Shown: piece after piece, positions 46,618 through 54,911 of the stretch
Layout of the letters: each line of letters begins with the position of its first letter
How positions within the stretch are numbered: position 1 is the stretch's first letter
Assembly (NCBI GenBank): GCA_900540855.1
Contig: UQHK01000001.1
Location: forward strand, 124,001-188,000
Source: an uncultured Collinsella sp.
Lineage (GTDB): Bacteria; Actinomycetota; Coriobacteriia; Coriobacteriales; Coriobacteriaceae
DNA length: 64,000 nt
Direction: 5' to 3'
Translations under genes and position numbers: made by a program
The notes under the pieces: generated by a model
Seen by the model: the letters and a program-made list of their open reading frames with translations, nothing else
Told to the model about the DNA's origin: nothing
Databases searched by the model: none

Positions 46618-49266
46618 CTAGCAGACGGCGTAGTCCTGAGGCTCGCGGCCGTAGTAGGCGTCCAGGTAGAGCTCCTTGATCTCGCTCATGAGCGGGTAGC
46701 GCGGGTTGGCGCCGGTGCACTGGTCGTTGAATGCCTGCTCTGTCATCTCGTCGAGGGTGTCGAGGAAGTACTGCTCGTCAACACCGTAGTCGGCGATGGT
46801 CTTCTTGACGCCGATGAAGTCCTTGAGCTCCTCGAGCTTCGTGATGAAGTTCTCGAAGACCTCCTTGTCGTCCTTGCCCTCGATGCCGCAGTACTTGGCC
46901 ATCTCGGCGTAGTTGTGCAGCGCGTTGGGGTAAGGATACTGGGAGAAGGTACCCATCTTGACGGGAGCCTCGGCGGCGTTGTAGCGCATAACGCGGGTCA
47001 GGATGACGGCGTTGGCGAGGCCGTGGGGCAGGTGATGGAAGGCGCCGAGCTTGTGAGCCATGGAGTGGTTGAGGCCCAGGAAGGCGTTGGCGAAGGCCAT
47101 ACCGGCCATGCAAGAGGCGTTGTGCATCTCCTCGCGGGCATGCGGGTCCTTGGCGCCGTTCGTGAAGCTGGAGGGCAGGTTCTCGAAGACGAGCTTAGCA
47201 GCGCGCTCGGAGAGGCCCTTGGTGTAGTCGGAAGCCATGATGGAGACGTAGGACTCGATGGCGTGGGTCATGACGTCGATGCCGGAGGCAGCGGTCAGGC
47301 CGCGCGGGGCGGTCATGCAGTTGTCGGCGTCGACGATAGCCATGTTGGGGAGCAGCGCGTAGTCGGCGAGCGGCCACTTGATGCCGGTCTCCTTGTCGGT
47401 GATGATGGCGAACGGCGTGCACTCGGAGCCGGTACCCGAAGAGGTCGGGACGGCGACGAAGTAGGCCTTCTTGCCCATCTCGGGGAAAGTGAAGATACGC
47501 TTGCGGATGTCCATGAAGTCCATGGCCATGTCCTCAAACTTGCACTCGGGGTGCTCGTACATCATCCACATGATCTTGCCGGCGTCCATAGCGGAGCCAC
47601 CGCCGACGGCGATGATCACGTCAGGCTCAAAGAGAGCCATCTGCTTGGCGCCGCGACGTGCGCACTGCAGCGACGGATCGGGCTCGACGTCGTAGAAGCA
47701 GTCGTGGGCGATGCCCATCTCGTCGAGCTTGGCCTCGATGGCGCGGGTGTTGCCATTCTTGAAGAGGAACTGGTCGGTGACGATGAAGGCGCGCTTCTTG
47801 CCCATGACGGTACCGAGCTCGTCGAGGGCGACGGGCGTGGAACCCTTCTTGAAGTAGACCTTCTCGGGAGCGCGGAACCACAGCATGTTCTCACGGCGCT
47901 CGGCCACAGTCTTAACGTTGATCAAGTGCTTCACCCCAACGTTCTCGGAGACGGAGTTGCCGCCCCAGGAGCCGCAGCCCAGGGTCAGAGACGGCTTCAT
48001 GCCAAAGTTGTACAGGTCACCGATGCCGCCGTGCGAGGACGGGGTGTTGATGACGATACGGCAGGCCTTCATGACGTGCTCGAACAGACTGATCTTCTCG
48101 GCCTGGGCGGGGTGCACGTACAGAGAGGCGGTGTGGCCCGGGCCACCGGCGAGCACCAGGTGCTCGGCCTTGTCGACGGCCTCCTGGAAGTCCTTGGCGT
48201 GATACATGGCCAGGACCGGGGAGAGCTTCTCGTGGGAGAACTCTTCCTTGGCGGGGTCGGTGGAGGTGACCTCGGCGATCAGGATCTTGGTCTTGGCGGG
48301 AACCTCGATGCCGGCGAGCTCGGCGATCTTGGCGGCAGCCATGCCGGGAATGCGGTGATCGAGGGCGCCGTTCTTGAACATGGCGGCACGCAGGGCCTCC
48401 ATCTCGGCACCCTGCTTGACGAAGTAGCAGCCGCGCTTCTGGAACTCGGCCTTAACCTGGTCATAGATGGTGTCGATGACGGTCACGGACTGCTCGGAAG
48501 CGCAGATCATGCCGTTGTCGAAGGTCTTGGAGTGGATGATGGAGTTGACGGCGAGCAGCACGTCGGCGGTGTCGTCGATGACGACCGGGGTGTTACCGGC
48601 GCCAACGCCCAAGGCGGGCTTGCCCGAGGAGTAGGCGGCCTTGACCATGCCCGGGCCACCGGTGGCGAGGATGATGTCGACGTCGCGCATGACCATGTTG
48701 GTCAGCTCGATGGAGGGGACATCGACCCAGCCGATGATGCCCTCGGGGGCACCGGCCTTGACGGCGGCGTCAAGCACGAGCTTAGCGGCGGCGATGGTGC
48801 ACTTGGCGGCAGCCGGGTGCGGGGAGATGATGATGGCGTTGCGGGTCTTCAGGCTGATCAGCGTCTTGAAGATCGCAGTGGAGGTGGGGTTGGTCGTCGG
48901 GATGACGGCGCCCACGATGCCGATGGGCTCGGCGATCTTGGTGATGCCGTAGGCCTCGTCGCGCTCCAGGACACCACAGGTCTTGGTGTTCTTGTAAGCG
49001 TTGTAGATGTACTCTGCGGCGTAGTGGTTCTTGATGACCTTGTCCTCAAGAACGCCGCGGCCGGTCTCCTCGATGGCCATCTTCGCCAACGGGATACGAG
49101 CCTTGTTGGCGGCCATGGCGGCCTCATAGAAGATCTTGTCGACCTGCTCCTGCGTGTACGTAGCAAAAAGCGCCTGGGCCTCTCGCATCTGAGCGAGCTT
49201 AGCCTCAAGCGCCTCTACGTTGTCCACAATTGCGGGAGTAGTGTTTTCCGGTGACTTTTTCACCAT
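46618..49266 (-). CDS. adhE: bifunctional acetaldehyde-CoA/alcohol dehydrogenase AdhE
   Basis: An 882-residue spirosome-forming enzyme that reduces acetyl-CoA to ethanol in two steps and regenerates NAD. The N-terminal aldehyde dehydrogenase has IVGAVIPTTNPTSTAIFKTL and the catalytic Cys255 in DNGMICASEQS. A linker near residue 440-460 joins the iron-dependent alcohol dehydrogenase, with VIIAVGGGSAMDAGK, GSGTGSECTPFAII, and the iron His residues in GLNHSMAHKLGAFHHLPHGLANA. ATG at 49266 has AAGGAGA upstream. Its promoter region shares a motif with ppdK and carries LacI-type palindromes. Likely induced during fermentation. Confidence 0.98.
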   Translation of the reverse strand: MVKKSPENTTPAIVDNVEALEAKLAQMREAQALFATYTQEQVDKIFYEAAMAANKARIPLAKMAIEETGRGVLEDKVIKNHYAAEYIYNAYKNTKTCGVLERDEAYGITKIAEPIGIVGAVIPTTNPTSTAIFKTLISLKTRNAIIISPHPAAAKCTIAAAKLVLDAAVKAGAPEGIIGWVDVPSIELTNMVMRDVDIILATGGPGMVKAAYSSGKPALGVGAGNTPVVIDDTADVLLAVNSIIHSKTFDNGMICASEQSVTVIDTIYDQVKAEFQKRGCYFVKQGAEMEALRAAMFKNGALDHRIPGMAAAKIAELAGIEVPAKTKILIAEVTSTDPAKEEFSHEKLSPVLAMYHAKDFQEAVDKAEHLVLAGGPGHTASLYVHPAQAEKISLFEHVMKACRIVINTPSSHGGIGDLYNFGMKPSLTLGCGSWGGNSVSENVGVKHLINVKTVAERRENMLWFRAPEKVYFKKGSTPVALDELGTVMGKKRAFIVTDQFLFKNGNTRAIEAKLDEMGIAHDCFYDVEPDPSLQCARRGAKQMALFEPDVIIAVGGGSAMDAGKIMWMMYEHPECKFEDMAMDFMDIRKRIFTFPEMGKKAYFVAVPTSSGTGSECTPFAIITDKETGIKWPLADYALLPNMAIVDADNCMTAPRGLTAASGIDVMTHAIESYVSIMASDYTKGLSERAAKLVFENLPSSFTNGAKDPHAREEMHNASCMAGMAFANAFLGLNHSMAHKLGAFHHLPHGLANAVILTRVMRYNAAEAPVKMGTFSQYPYPNALHNYAEMAKYCGIEGKDDKEVFENFITKLEELKDFIGVKKTIADYGVDEQYFLDTLDEMTEQAFNDQCTGANPRYPLMSEIKELYLDAYYGREPQDYAVC

Positions 49267-49306
49267 TTGTGTCTCCTTGCGATCGGAGATTTACCCTACG
49301 TCTTGC

Positions 49307-49315
49307 ATGATAGCA
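49307..49315 (-). promoter_or_regulatory. extended -10 promoter of adhE
   Basis: TGCTATCAT on the - strand, giving a start near 49300 and a ~34-nt leader. The expected -35 position coincides with the TACCGTTTACCG motif. Confidence 0.6.
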
Positions 49316-49325
49316 AGAAATAATT

Positions 49326-49337
49326 CGGTAAACGGTA
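49326..49337 (-). promoter_or_regulatory. TACCGTTTACCG motif at the adhE -35 region
   Basis: Read on the adhE strand this is TACCGTTTACCG, identical to 25502-25513 before ppdK. It comprises two TACCG copies 7 bp apart, and another TTTAC lies upstream (49350-49346). The position would suit a repressor, or an activator replacing a -35. Confidence 0.5.
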
Positions 49338-49358
49338 AGATTCCCGTAAAAGGCACAC

Positions 49359-49388
49359 TAAAACGCTTCAATAAACTGAAACGTTTCA
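49359..49388. promoter_or_regulatory. pair of LacI/CcpA-type palindromes upstream of adhE
   Basis: TGAAACGTTTCA (49377-49388) is a perfect 12-bp palindrome with a central CG, as in LacI-family operators and cre-like sites. TAAAACGCTTCA (49359-49370) is a weaker copy, centred 18 bp away. They lie at about -64 and -82 from the predicted adhE start. Confidence 0.5.
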
Positions 49389-49419
49389 ACTAATTATCTG
49401 CCTGCTGCATCGCCCCGCT

Positions 49420-49466
49420 CATTGGGGACAGGCTTACATGAGTGCTTTCACTCATTTGGGACAGAC
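49420..49466 (-). repeat. left REP-like repeat
   Basis: On the - strand it reads GTCTGTCCCAAATG, a hairpin ATGAGTG-aaag-CACTCAT, then CTGTCCCCAATG. The hairpin arms are perfect over 7 bp (49438-49444 with 49449-49455). Confidence 0.75.
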
Positions 49467-49596
49467 ATCGATTTGTCATTTTGTCGTTTTGGGCATGTTT
49501 TTGTCGTTCATTGTATATAAATAGGTCACAGGCTCAGCATTTCGCGTTGCTTCTCTCCTTTTAGGTGTTGCCTGTACAGTTTTGAAAGGAGAGATT

Positions 49597-50373
49597 ATGC
49601 CCCGATGCGCCCGCGCCGTTTCGCTCACCGGCTATTACCACGTCTATGACTGCGGCAATTCCAAACAGATTATTTTTGAAGATGACTCCGACCGCTATCG
49701 TTTCTTATCGGACATCTCGGACAGGTTTGCTTGCCATGACGTGGCGGTGTTGGCCTGGTGCCTTATGGACAACCACTTCCATTTGATGGTTGATGACCCA
49801 TTTGACAACCTTTCAAAGGCAATGCAGTGCGCGCTGACGGCCTATGCCAAGTATTTCAATGGGAAAACCGGAAGAACGGGCCACCTGTTTGATAATCGCT
49901 ATTCGCGGGTCGCGGTCGAGTCGGACACGCAGGCGGTGCAGTTGCTCGATTATATCCATCTCAATCCCGTGAAAGGTGCGCTCGACTCGCTTGATGCCTA
50001 CCGCTGGTCAAGCTACAAGGCATACCAGCTGGGATACGATCCCTTTGATATCTGCGATGCGGCCCCCATGCTCGATATTGTCGGGGGTTCCCGTCGCTAT
50101 TGCGAGCATCTTAAGGAAGTTGCCGAGCGGATCTGGTCAGTTGAGATTCTTCCGCGTCGACGGATTCCCGACGAGGATGCCCTTACCGTCGCACACGAGG
50201 CCCTGCCGAGCATTGATCCTGCGCTGCTCAAGGCCCTGCCACGCCCCGAACGCGATGCCTGTCTGCTAAGGCTCAGGCGGGCCCATCTTACGGTCAAGCA
50301 AATTGCCCGTATCACCGGTATCGGCGCTACAAGCGTAACCAAGGCCACCACAGGCTGGAACGAGGCGGCCTGA
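49597..50373 (+). CDS. REP-associated tyrosine transposase (Y1, IS200/TnpA-like)
   Basis: A 258-residue HUH-type transposase. Motifs: SLTGYYHVYDCGNSKQIIF near the start, WCLMDNHFHLMVDD with the HUH pair (H-F-H), GKTGRTGHLFDNRYSRVAVES, and LDYIHLNPVKGALD, the region holding the Tyr nucleophile of RAYTs. The C-terminal ~60 residues look like a helix-turn-helix (LTVKQIARITGIGATSVTKAT). ATG at 49597 follows AAAGGAG; an in-frame TTG at 49582 precedes that site. Flanking inverted REP-like repeats support a RAYT, a domesticated or slowly mobile type, over a free IS200. It lacks a TnpB partner. Confidence 0.9.
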   Translation: MPRCARAVSLTGYYHVYDCGNSKQIIFEDDSDRYRFLSDISDRFACHDVAVLAWCLMDNHFHLMVDDPFDNLSKAMQCALTAYAKYFNGKTGRTGHLFDNRYSRVAVESDTQAVQLLDYIHLNPVKGALDSLDAYRWSSYKAYQLGYDPFDICDAAPMLDIVGGSRRYCEHLKEVAERIWSVEILPRRRIPDEDALTVAHEALPSIDPALLKALPRPERDACLLRLRRAHLTVKQIARITGIGATSVTKATTGWNEAA

Positions 50374-50411
50374 GGTATGGATTGGGGCCGATCGATGCAC
50401 TGTGAGCTTAG

Positions 50412-50477
50412 GAAAGCATTCATCTAAGTCTGTCCCCAATGCGTGAAAACACTCATGTAAGTCTGTCCCCAATGAGT
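50412..50477 (+). repeat. right REP-like repeat, two tandem 33-bp units
   Basis: Two direct copies, 50412-50444 and 50445-50477, with the shared core AAGTCTGTCCCCAATG. The second copy is the better match to the left repeat. Confidence 0.75.
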
Positions 50478-50478
50478 G

Positions 50479-50513
50479 CAAAAAAGGCGCCCTCCGTGGG
50501 GGAGGACGCCTTT
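50479..50513 (-). terminator. intrinsic terminator after rpmB
   Basis: On the - strand AAAGGCGTCCTCC pairs with GGAGGGCGCCTTT (mismatch in the middle), followed by TTTTTTGC. It is directly next to the REP-like repeat. Confidence 0.75.
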
Positions 50514-50581
50514 GGTAAGTTCTATATGAACGCGAGGTCTTTGACCCGGAGAGTCCGAGGTACTTGTTGGTAAGACCTTAT

Positions 50582-50770
50582 TTAGGAGCGCGCAACCTTG
50601 CCAGACTTAAGGCAGGTGGAGCAAACGTTCATCTTGCGACGGTGACCATCGACGACGACGTAGACGCGCTGGATGTTGGGGCGGAACTTACGGTTGGTGA
50701 CGCGGTGAGAGTGGCTGATGGAGCGACCGGCAACGGGGTGCTTACCGCAAACTTCGCAAACTTTGGACAT
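50582..50770 (-). CDS. rpmB: 50S ribosomal protein L28
   Basis: A 62-residue L28 of the zinc-binding (C+) type: CEVCGKHPVAG and CSTCLKSGK give four Cys. The core SHSHRVTNRKFRPNIQRVYVVVDGHRRKMNV is normal. The start at 50770 gives MSKVCEVCG and has AAGGAGG upstream; the in-frame codon at 50818 is not family sequence. It stands alone on the - strand. Zn-free paralogues, if any, are outside this window. Confidence 0.97.
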   Translation of the reverse strand: MSKVCEVCGKHPVAGRSISHSHRVTNRKFRPNIQRVYVVVDGHRRKMNVCSTCLKSGKVARS

Positions 50771-50824
50771 AACTGACCCTCCTTGGGCGACAAACGAACA
50801 TGTCGCGTTAACAAACAAGCCTGA

Positions 50825-50833
50825 ACTATAGCA
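50825..50833 (-). promoter_or_regulatory. extended -10 promoter of rpmB
   Basis: TGCTATAGT on the - strand, 54 nt before the ATG at 50770. Confidence 0.5.
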
Positions 50834-51092
50834 CAGAAGTCGCTCCCTGTGCGCAATCTACACAGAGATATTCCTCTTTTGGCGATAGTGCCCACGCTAC
50901 GGCCCTGGACGTAGATCCGATTTGCGTGCAGCAGAGGGGATTATGCCAGCTCGTGCGTGTGTTTTCAAGCTCGTCCCACAAATATATATAGGTTTATGGA
51001 GCGCCTGCGCACGTTTACGGATTGCTCTGTATTTATGCTCGCAATTAAGCTCGAGGTTGGCTACACTATCCCTTGACCATTAAAGGGGTACG
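50834..51092. other. gene-free stretch between rpmB and the pyr leader
   Basis: Part of the 450-nt gap between rpmB and pyrR. It holds the upstream region of rpmB, an AT-rich AATATATATAGG tract near 50980, and the expected pyr promoter (a TACACT -10 at 51062-51067 is possible, without a good -35). I see no gene. Confidence 0.5.
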
Positions 51093-51181
51093 AGATACCC
51101 ACATGGAATTACATAGCTGCCAAAGAGCAGCCTTTCCTGTGGGTGTCTGGTCCGCTTAAGCGGTCGGGCATCTATTTTTTT
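51093..51181 (+). promoter_or_regulatory. transcription attenuator of the pyr operon
   Basis: Two exclusive structures. (a) AGATACCCACA (51093-51103) pairs with TGTGGGTGTCT (51138-51148) around an inner GCTGC/GCAGC hairpin. (b) A terminator: 51142-51155 pairs with 51160-51172 (one bulge, four G-T pairs) around TTAA, followed by seven T (51175-51181). The arm 51142-51148 is shared, as in PyrR attenuators. The Bacillus PyrR loop consensus was not clearly found. Confidence 0.7.
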
Positions 51182-51208
51182 GACTGTGTCAGCAGTCAAG
51201 ACATGTGA

Positions 51209-51805
<597 letters not shown>

Positions 51806-51809
51806 TACC

Positions 51810-52754
51810 GTGGCGTTCAACCATAAGCACCTGATCGACATTACCGAGTACTCCGAAGAGGACATCAAGCTCATCCTCGAGACCGCCAAGGCGTTCTCCG
51901 AGGTCAACGAGCGTGCGATCAAGAAGGTCCCCACGCTCAAGGGCAAGACCATCGTCAACATGTTCAACGAGCCCTCGACGCGCACCCGCAGCTCCTTCGA
52001 GCTCGCCGAGAAGCGCCTTTCGGCCGACAGCCTCAACTTTGGCGGCTCCTCGACCTCCACGGTCAAGGGCGAGAGCCTCGTCGACACCGTCGAGACCCTC
52101 AACGCCTACAAGATTGATTGCATCGTCGTTCGCGATAAGCACGCCGGTGCTCCCTACATCGTCACGCAGAACTCGCCCGCGAGCGTTATCTGCGCCGGCG
52201 ACGGCAAGCACAACCATCCTACGCAGGCCCTGCTCGACCTGTACACCATCTGGGAGCACAAGGGTGACTTCCACGGTCTGAAGGTCGCTGTCGTCGGCGA
52301 TATCGCGCACTCCCGTGTCTGCGGCTCGCTGATCCCCGCCCTTAAGATCATGGGCTGCGAGACCTACGCTGTCGCCCCCGGCACGCTGCTGCCGCCGGCG
52401 CCCGAGGTTCTGGGTTGCGACCACGTGACGAGCGACCTCGATTCCGTCCTGCCCGAGCTGGACGTCGTCTACATGCTGCGCGTGCAGCAGGAGCGCCTCG
52501 AGGGCGCACCGTTCCCCACGATTCGCGAGTACCACAAGCTCTTCGGTCTGACCAAGGACCGCGAGAAGCTCATGAAGCCCGATGCGATTATCTGCCACCC
52601 GGGCCCCATCAACCGCGGCGTTGAGTTCGACTCCTATATGGCCGACCACCCGCAACGCTCCGTCATCCTGGAGCAGGTCTACGCCGGTATCTGCGTGCGT
52701 ATGGCTATCCTGTATCTGCTGCTTGGAGGTGCCGATAATGGCCTTGCTTCTTAA
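51810..52754 (+). CDS. pyrB: aspartate carbamoyltransferase catalytic subunit
   Basis: A 314-residue ATCase that makes carbamoyl-aspartate. Motifs: NMFNEPSTRTRSSFELA (carbamoyl phosphate site), VIVRDKHAGAPY region, NHPTQALLDLYTI, and ICHPGPINRGVEF. GTG at 51810 has GGGAGGTGA upstream; the longer frame from 51774 lies inside pyrR. No pyrI is present, so it is probably the unregulated trimer. It overlaps pyrC by 17 nt. Confidence 0.97.
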   Translation: MAFNHKHLIDITEYSEEDIKLILETAKAFSEVNERAIKKVPTLKGKTIVNMFNEPSTRTRSSFELAEKRLSADSLNFGGSSTSTVKGESLVDTVETLNAYKIDCIVVRDKHAGAPYIVTQNSPASVICAGDGKHNHPTQALLDLYTIWEHKGDFHGLKVAVVGDIAHSRVCGSLIPALKIMGCETYAVAPGTLLPPAPEVLGCDHVTSDLDSVLPELDVVYMLRVQQERLEGAPFPTIREYHKLFGLTKDREKLMKPDAIICHPGPINRGVEFDSYMADHPQRSVILEQVYAGICVRMAILYLLLGGADNGLAS

Positions 52755-54027
52755 GAATGCCCACGTCGTCGATCCGTCCGTCGAGCTTGACGGTGTCGTC
52801 GACGTCCTGATCGACGGCGACAAGATCGCCGAGGTCGGCGAGAACCTCGCCGCCGAGGGAGCCGAGGTCCGCGACCTTTCCGGCAAGTATCTCGTCCCCG
52901 GCCTGGTGGATATGCACGTGCATCTGCGCGAGCCTGGCTACGAGGTCAAAGAGGACATCGAGAGCGGCACCCGCGCTGCTGCCAAGGGCGGCTTCACCGG
53001 CGTGTGCGCCATGCCCAACACCGATCCCGTCACCGATAACGGCACCGTCGTGGAGTTCGTCAAGTCCCGCGCTGCCGAGGTCGGCCACTGCCGCGTCTAT
53101 CCGTCGGGCGCCATGACCCGCGGTCTTAAGGGCGAGGCCATGTCCGAGATGGGCGATATGGTCGCCCACGGCGCCGTCGCCTTCACCGACGATGGTCGCG
53201 GCGTGCAGGGCGCGGGCATGCTCCGTCGCTGCATGGACTACGGCAAGATGTTCGGCAAGGTCTTTATGAGCCACTGCCAGGACGAGGATCTGGTCGGCCA
53301 CGGCCAGATCAACGAGGGCAAGGTCTCGACCCGTCTGGCCCTCGAGGGTTGGCCGGCCGCCGGCGAGGAGCTTCAGATTGCCCGCGACATCGAGATTGCC
53401 AAGCTGACCGGTGCCAAGCTGCACATCCAGCACATCTCCACCGCTCATGGCCTGGAGCTCGTGCGTGCCGGTAAGGCTGCCGGTGTCCAGGTGACCTGCG
53501 AGGCCACCCCGCACCACATGTTCCTGACCGAGAACGACCTGGACGAGACCTACAACACCTCGCTCAAGGTTAATCCGCCGCTGCGCACCGACGAGGATGC
53601 CGAGGCCATCCGTCAGGGTGTCATCGACGGTACCGTCGACGCTATCGTTACCGACCACGCTCCCCACACCCCGTGGGAGAAGGCCCGCGAGTTCGAGCTT
53701 GCGCCCTTCGGTATGATCGGCCTCGAGACCTCCCTGTCGCTCGTGCTCACCGAGTTGGTCAACACGGGCAAGATGAGCATGGGCCGCATGGTCGAGCTCA
53801 TGGCCATCAAGCCTCGTGAGATCCTGGGCCTTGACCAGGTTCAGGTCAAGGCGGGCTCTGTTGCCGACCTGACCGTGTTCGACGCGTCCGCCACCTGGAC
53901 GGTCGGCGAGGACGGTTACGAGTCGCGCGCCGAGAACTCCGGTTTTGCCGGCCGCACGCTCACCGGTCGTGCCACCGATGTGTTTGTCGGCGGCAAGCAG
54001 ACGCTCGCCGACGGCTGCATCTGCTAG
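52738..54027 (+). CDS. pyrC: dihydroorotase
   Basis: A 429-residue type I dihydroorotase (amidohydrolase barrel). Zinc ligands: VDMHVHLREPG (HxH), HIQHISTAHG, and the catalytic Asp in TDHAPHTPWEKA. It begins ALLLKNAHVVDPS. ATG at 52738 lies inside pyrB with GGAGG 8 nt upstream, giving a 17-nt overlap and likely coupled translation. Confidence 0.96.
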   Translation: MALLLKNAHVVDPSVELDGVVDVLIDGDKIAEVGENLAAEGAEVRDLSGKYLVPGLVDMHVHLREPGYEVKEDIESGTRAAAKGGFTGVCAMPNTDPVTDNGTVVEFVKSRAAEVGHCRVYPSGAMTRGLKGEAMSEMGDMVAHGAVAFTDDGRGVQGAGMLRRCMDYGKMFGKVFMSHCQDEDLVGHGQINEGKVSTRLALEGWPAAGEELQIARDIEIAKLTGAKLHIQHISTAHGLELVRAGKAAGVQVTCEATPHHMFLTENDLDETYNTSLKVNPPLRTDEDAEAIRQGVIDGTVDAIVTDHAPHTPWEKAREFELAPFGMIGLETSLSLVLTELVNTGKMSMGRMVELMAIKPREILGLDQVQVKAGSVADLTVFDASATWTVGEDGYESRAENSGFAGRTLTGRATDVFVGGKQTLADGCIC

Positions 54028-54119
54028 CATAGCCTTATCGCTTTTGTGCGCGGCGCCCTTGCGGTGCCGCGCTTTCTGTTCGCCTGAACCATGCAACCGC
54101 ATGGGGGATTGGAGCGTCT

Positions 54120-54911
54120 ATGCCCACACCTTCCACTGCACGCATGCACGACTTCGAGGTCGTCTCGAACAAGGAGATCGCCGAGGGCATCTTCTCGCTC
54201 GTAATCTCGGCCCCCAAGCTTGCAAGTGCGCTCAAGCCCGGTCAGTTTGTGAACATCGCCGTGCCCGGCGATGCCTCTTCGCTGCTTCGCGTGCCTCTGA
54301 GCTTCTATCGCGCCGACGCCCAGGCCGGCACCGTCGAGCTGTGGTACGCCGTCGTGGGCGACGACACCCGCCGTCTGTCGCAGATGGCCCCCGGTTCCAC
54401 TTCTAACCTGCTGGGCCCTGGCGGCCGCGGCTGGCTTGTTCCCGAGGGCACCAGGAAGGCGCTGCTCGTGGCAGGCGGCATCGGCGTTCCGCCTGTGCTT
54501 TGTCTTGCCGGTATGCTTGCCGAGCAGGGTGTTGATGTGGACGTGTGCTTGGGCTTTGGCACCGCGTCCAAGGCCGTGGGTGTCGATGAGTTCCGCGCGC
54601 TGGGCGCCACGGTTAACGTTTGCACCGACGACGGTTCGCTCGGCACGCACGGTTTTTGCACCGATCCTGCCGCAGAACTGCTTGGCGAGGGCGGCTACGA
54701 CTACGTGGCCAGCTGCGGCCCCGCCGTCATGATGAAGAAAGTCGCCGCCGCTGCCGCCGAGGCCGGTGCGTACTGCGAGGTGTCCCTCGAGCGCATGATG
54801 AGCTGTGGCTTTGGCGCCTGCAACACCTGCAATGTCGAGACGGTCGACGGTATGAAGGGTGCTTGCATGTGCGGCCCCGTGTTCGATGCTTCCAAGGTGG
54901 TGGTCTTCTAG
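54120..54911 (+). CDS. pyrK: dihydroorotate dehydrogenase electron transfer subunit PyrK
   Basis: A 263-residue iron-sulfur flavoprotein that passes electrons from dihydroorotate, through PyrD, to NAD. FAD site: LLRVPLSFYRAD; NAD-binding region: LLVAGGIGVPPVLCLAGML. The [2Fe-2S] site is near the C-terminus: MMSCGFGACNTCNVETVDGMKGACMCGPVF. It precedes pyrD with a one-base overlap, as expected for the class 1B pair. A 92-nt gap separates it from pyrC; no promoter is obvious there. Confidence 0.95.
   Translation: MPTPSTARMHDFEVVSNKEIAEGIFSLVISAPKLASALKPGQFVNIAVPGDASSLLRVPLSFYRADAQAGTVELWYAVVGDDTRRLSQMAPGSTSNLLGPGGRGWLVPEGTRKALLVAGGIGVPPVLCLAGMLAEQGVDVDVCLGFGTASKAVGVDEFRALGATVNVCTDDGSLGTHGFCTDPAAELLGEGGYDYVASCGPAVMMKKVAAAAAEAGAYCEVSLERMMSCGFGACNTCNVETVDGMKGACMCGPVFDASKVVVF

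Larger units (their letters stand above)
49420..50477 (+). mobile_element. RAYT transposase unit flanked by inverted REP-like repeats
   Basis: A Y1 transposase gene (49597-50373) is bordered on the left by 49420-49466 and on the right by 50428-50474, two 47-nt sequences that are inverted copies of each other (about 42 of 47 identical). It sits between adhE and rpmB. No target duplication was seen. The stretch between adhE and the transposase (49267-49596) has no gene: it holds the adhE control sites and the left repeat. Confidence 0.75.

Noticed and set aside
49267..49420. Rex-type redox operator before adhE
   Set aside because: No TTGTGA-N6-TCACAA-like palindrome is present; the palindrome found has a central CG and fits LacI-type sites better.
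50412..50477. CRISPR-like repeats
   Set aside because: Two adjacent 33-bp copies with no spacers and no cas genes; they fit REP units of the neighbouring transposase.
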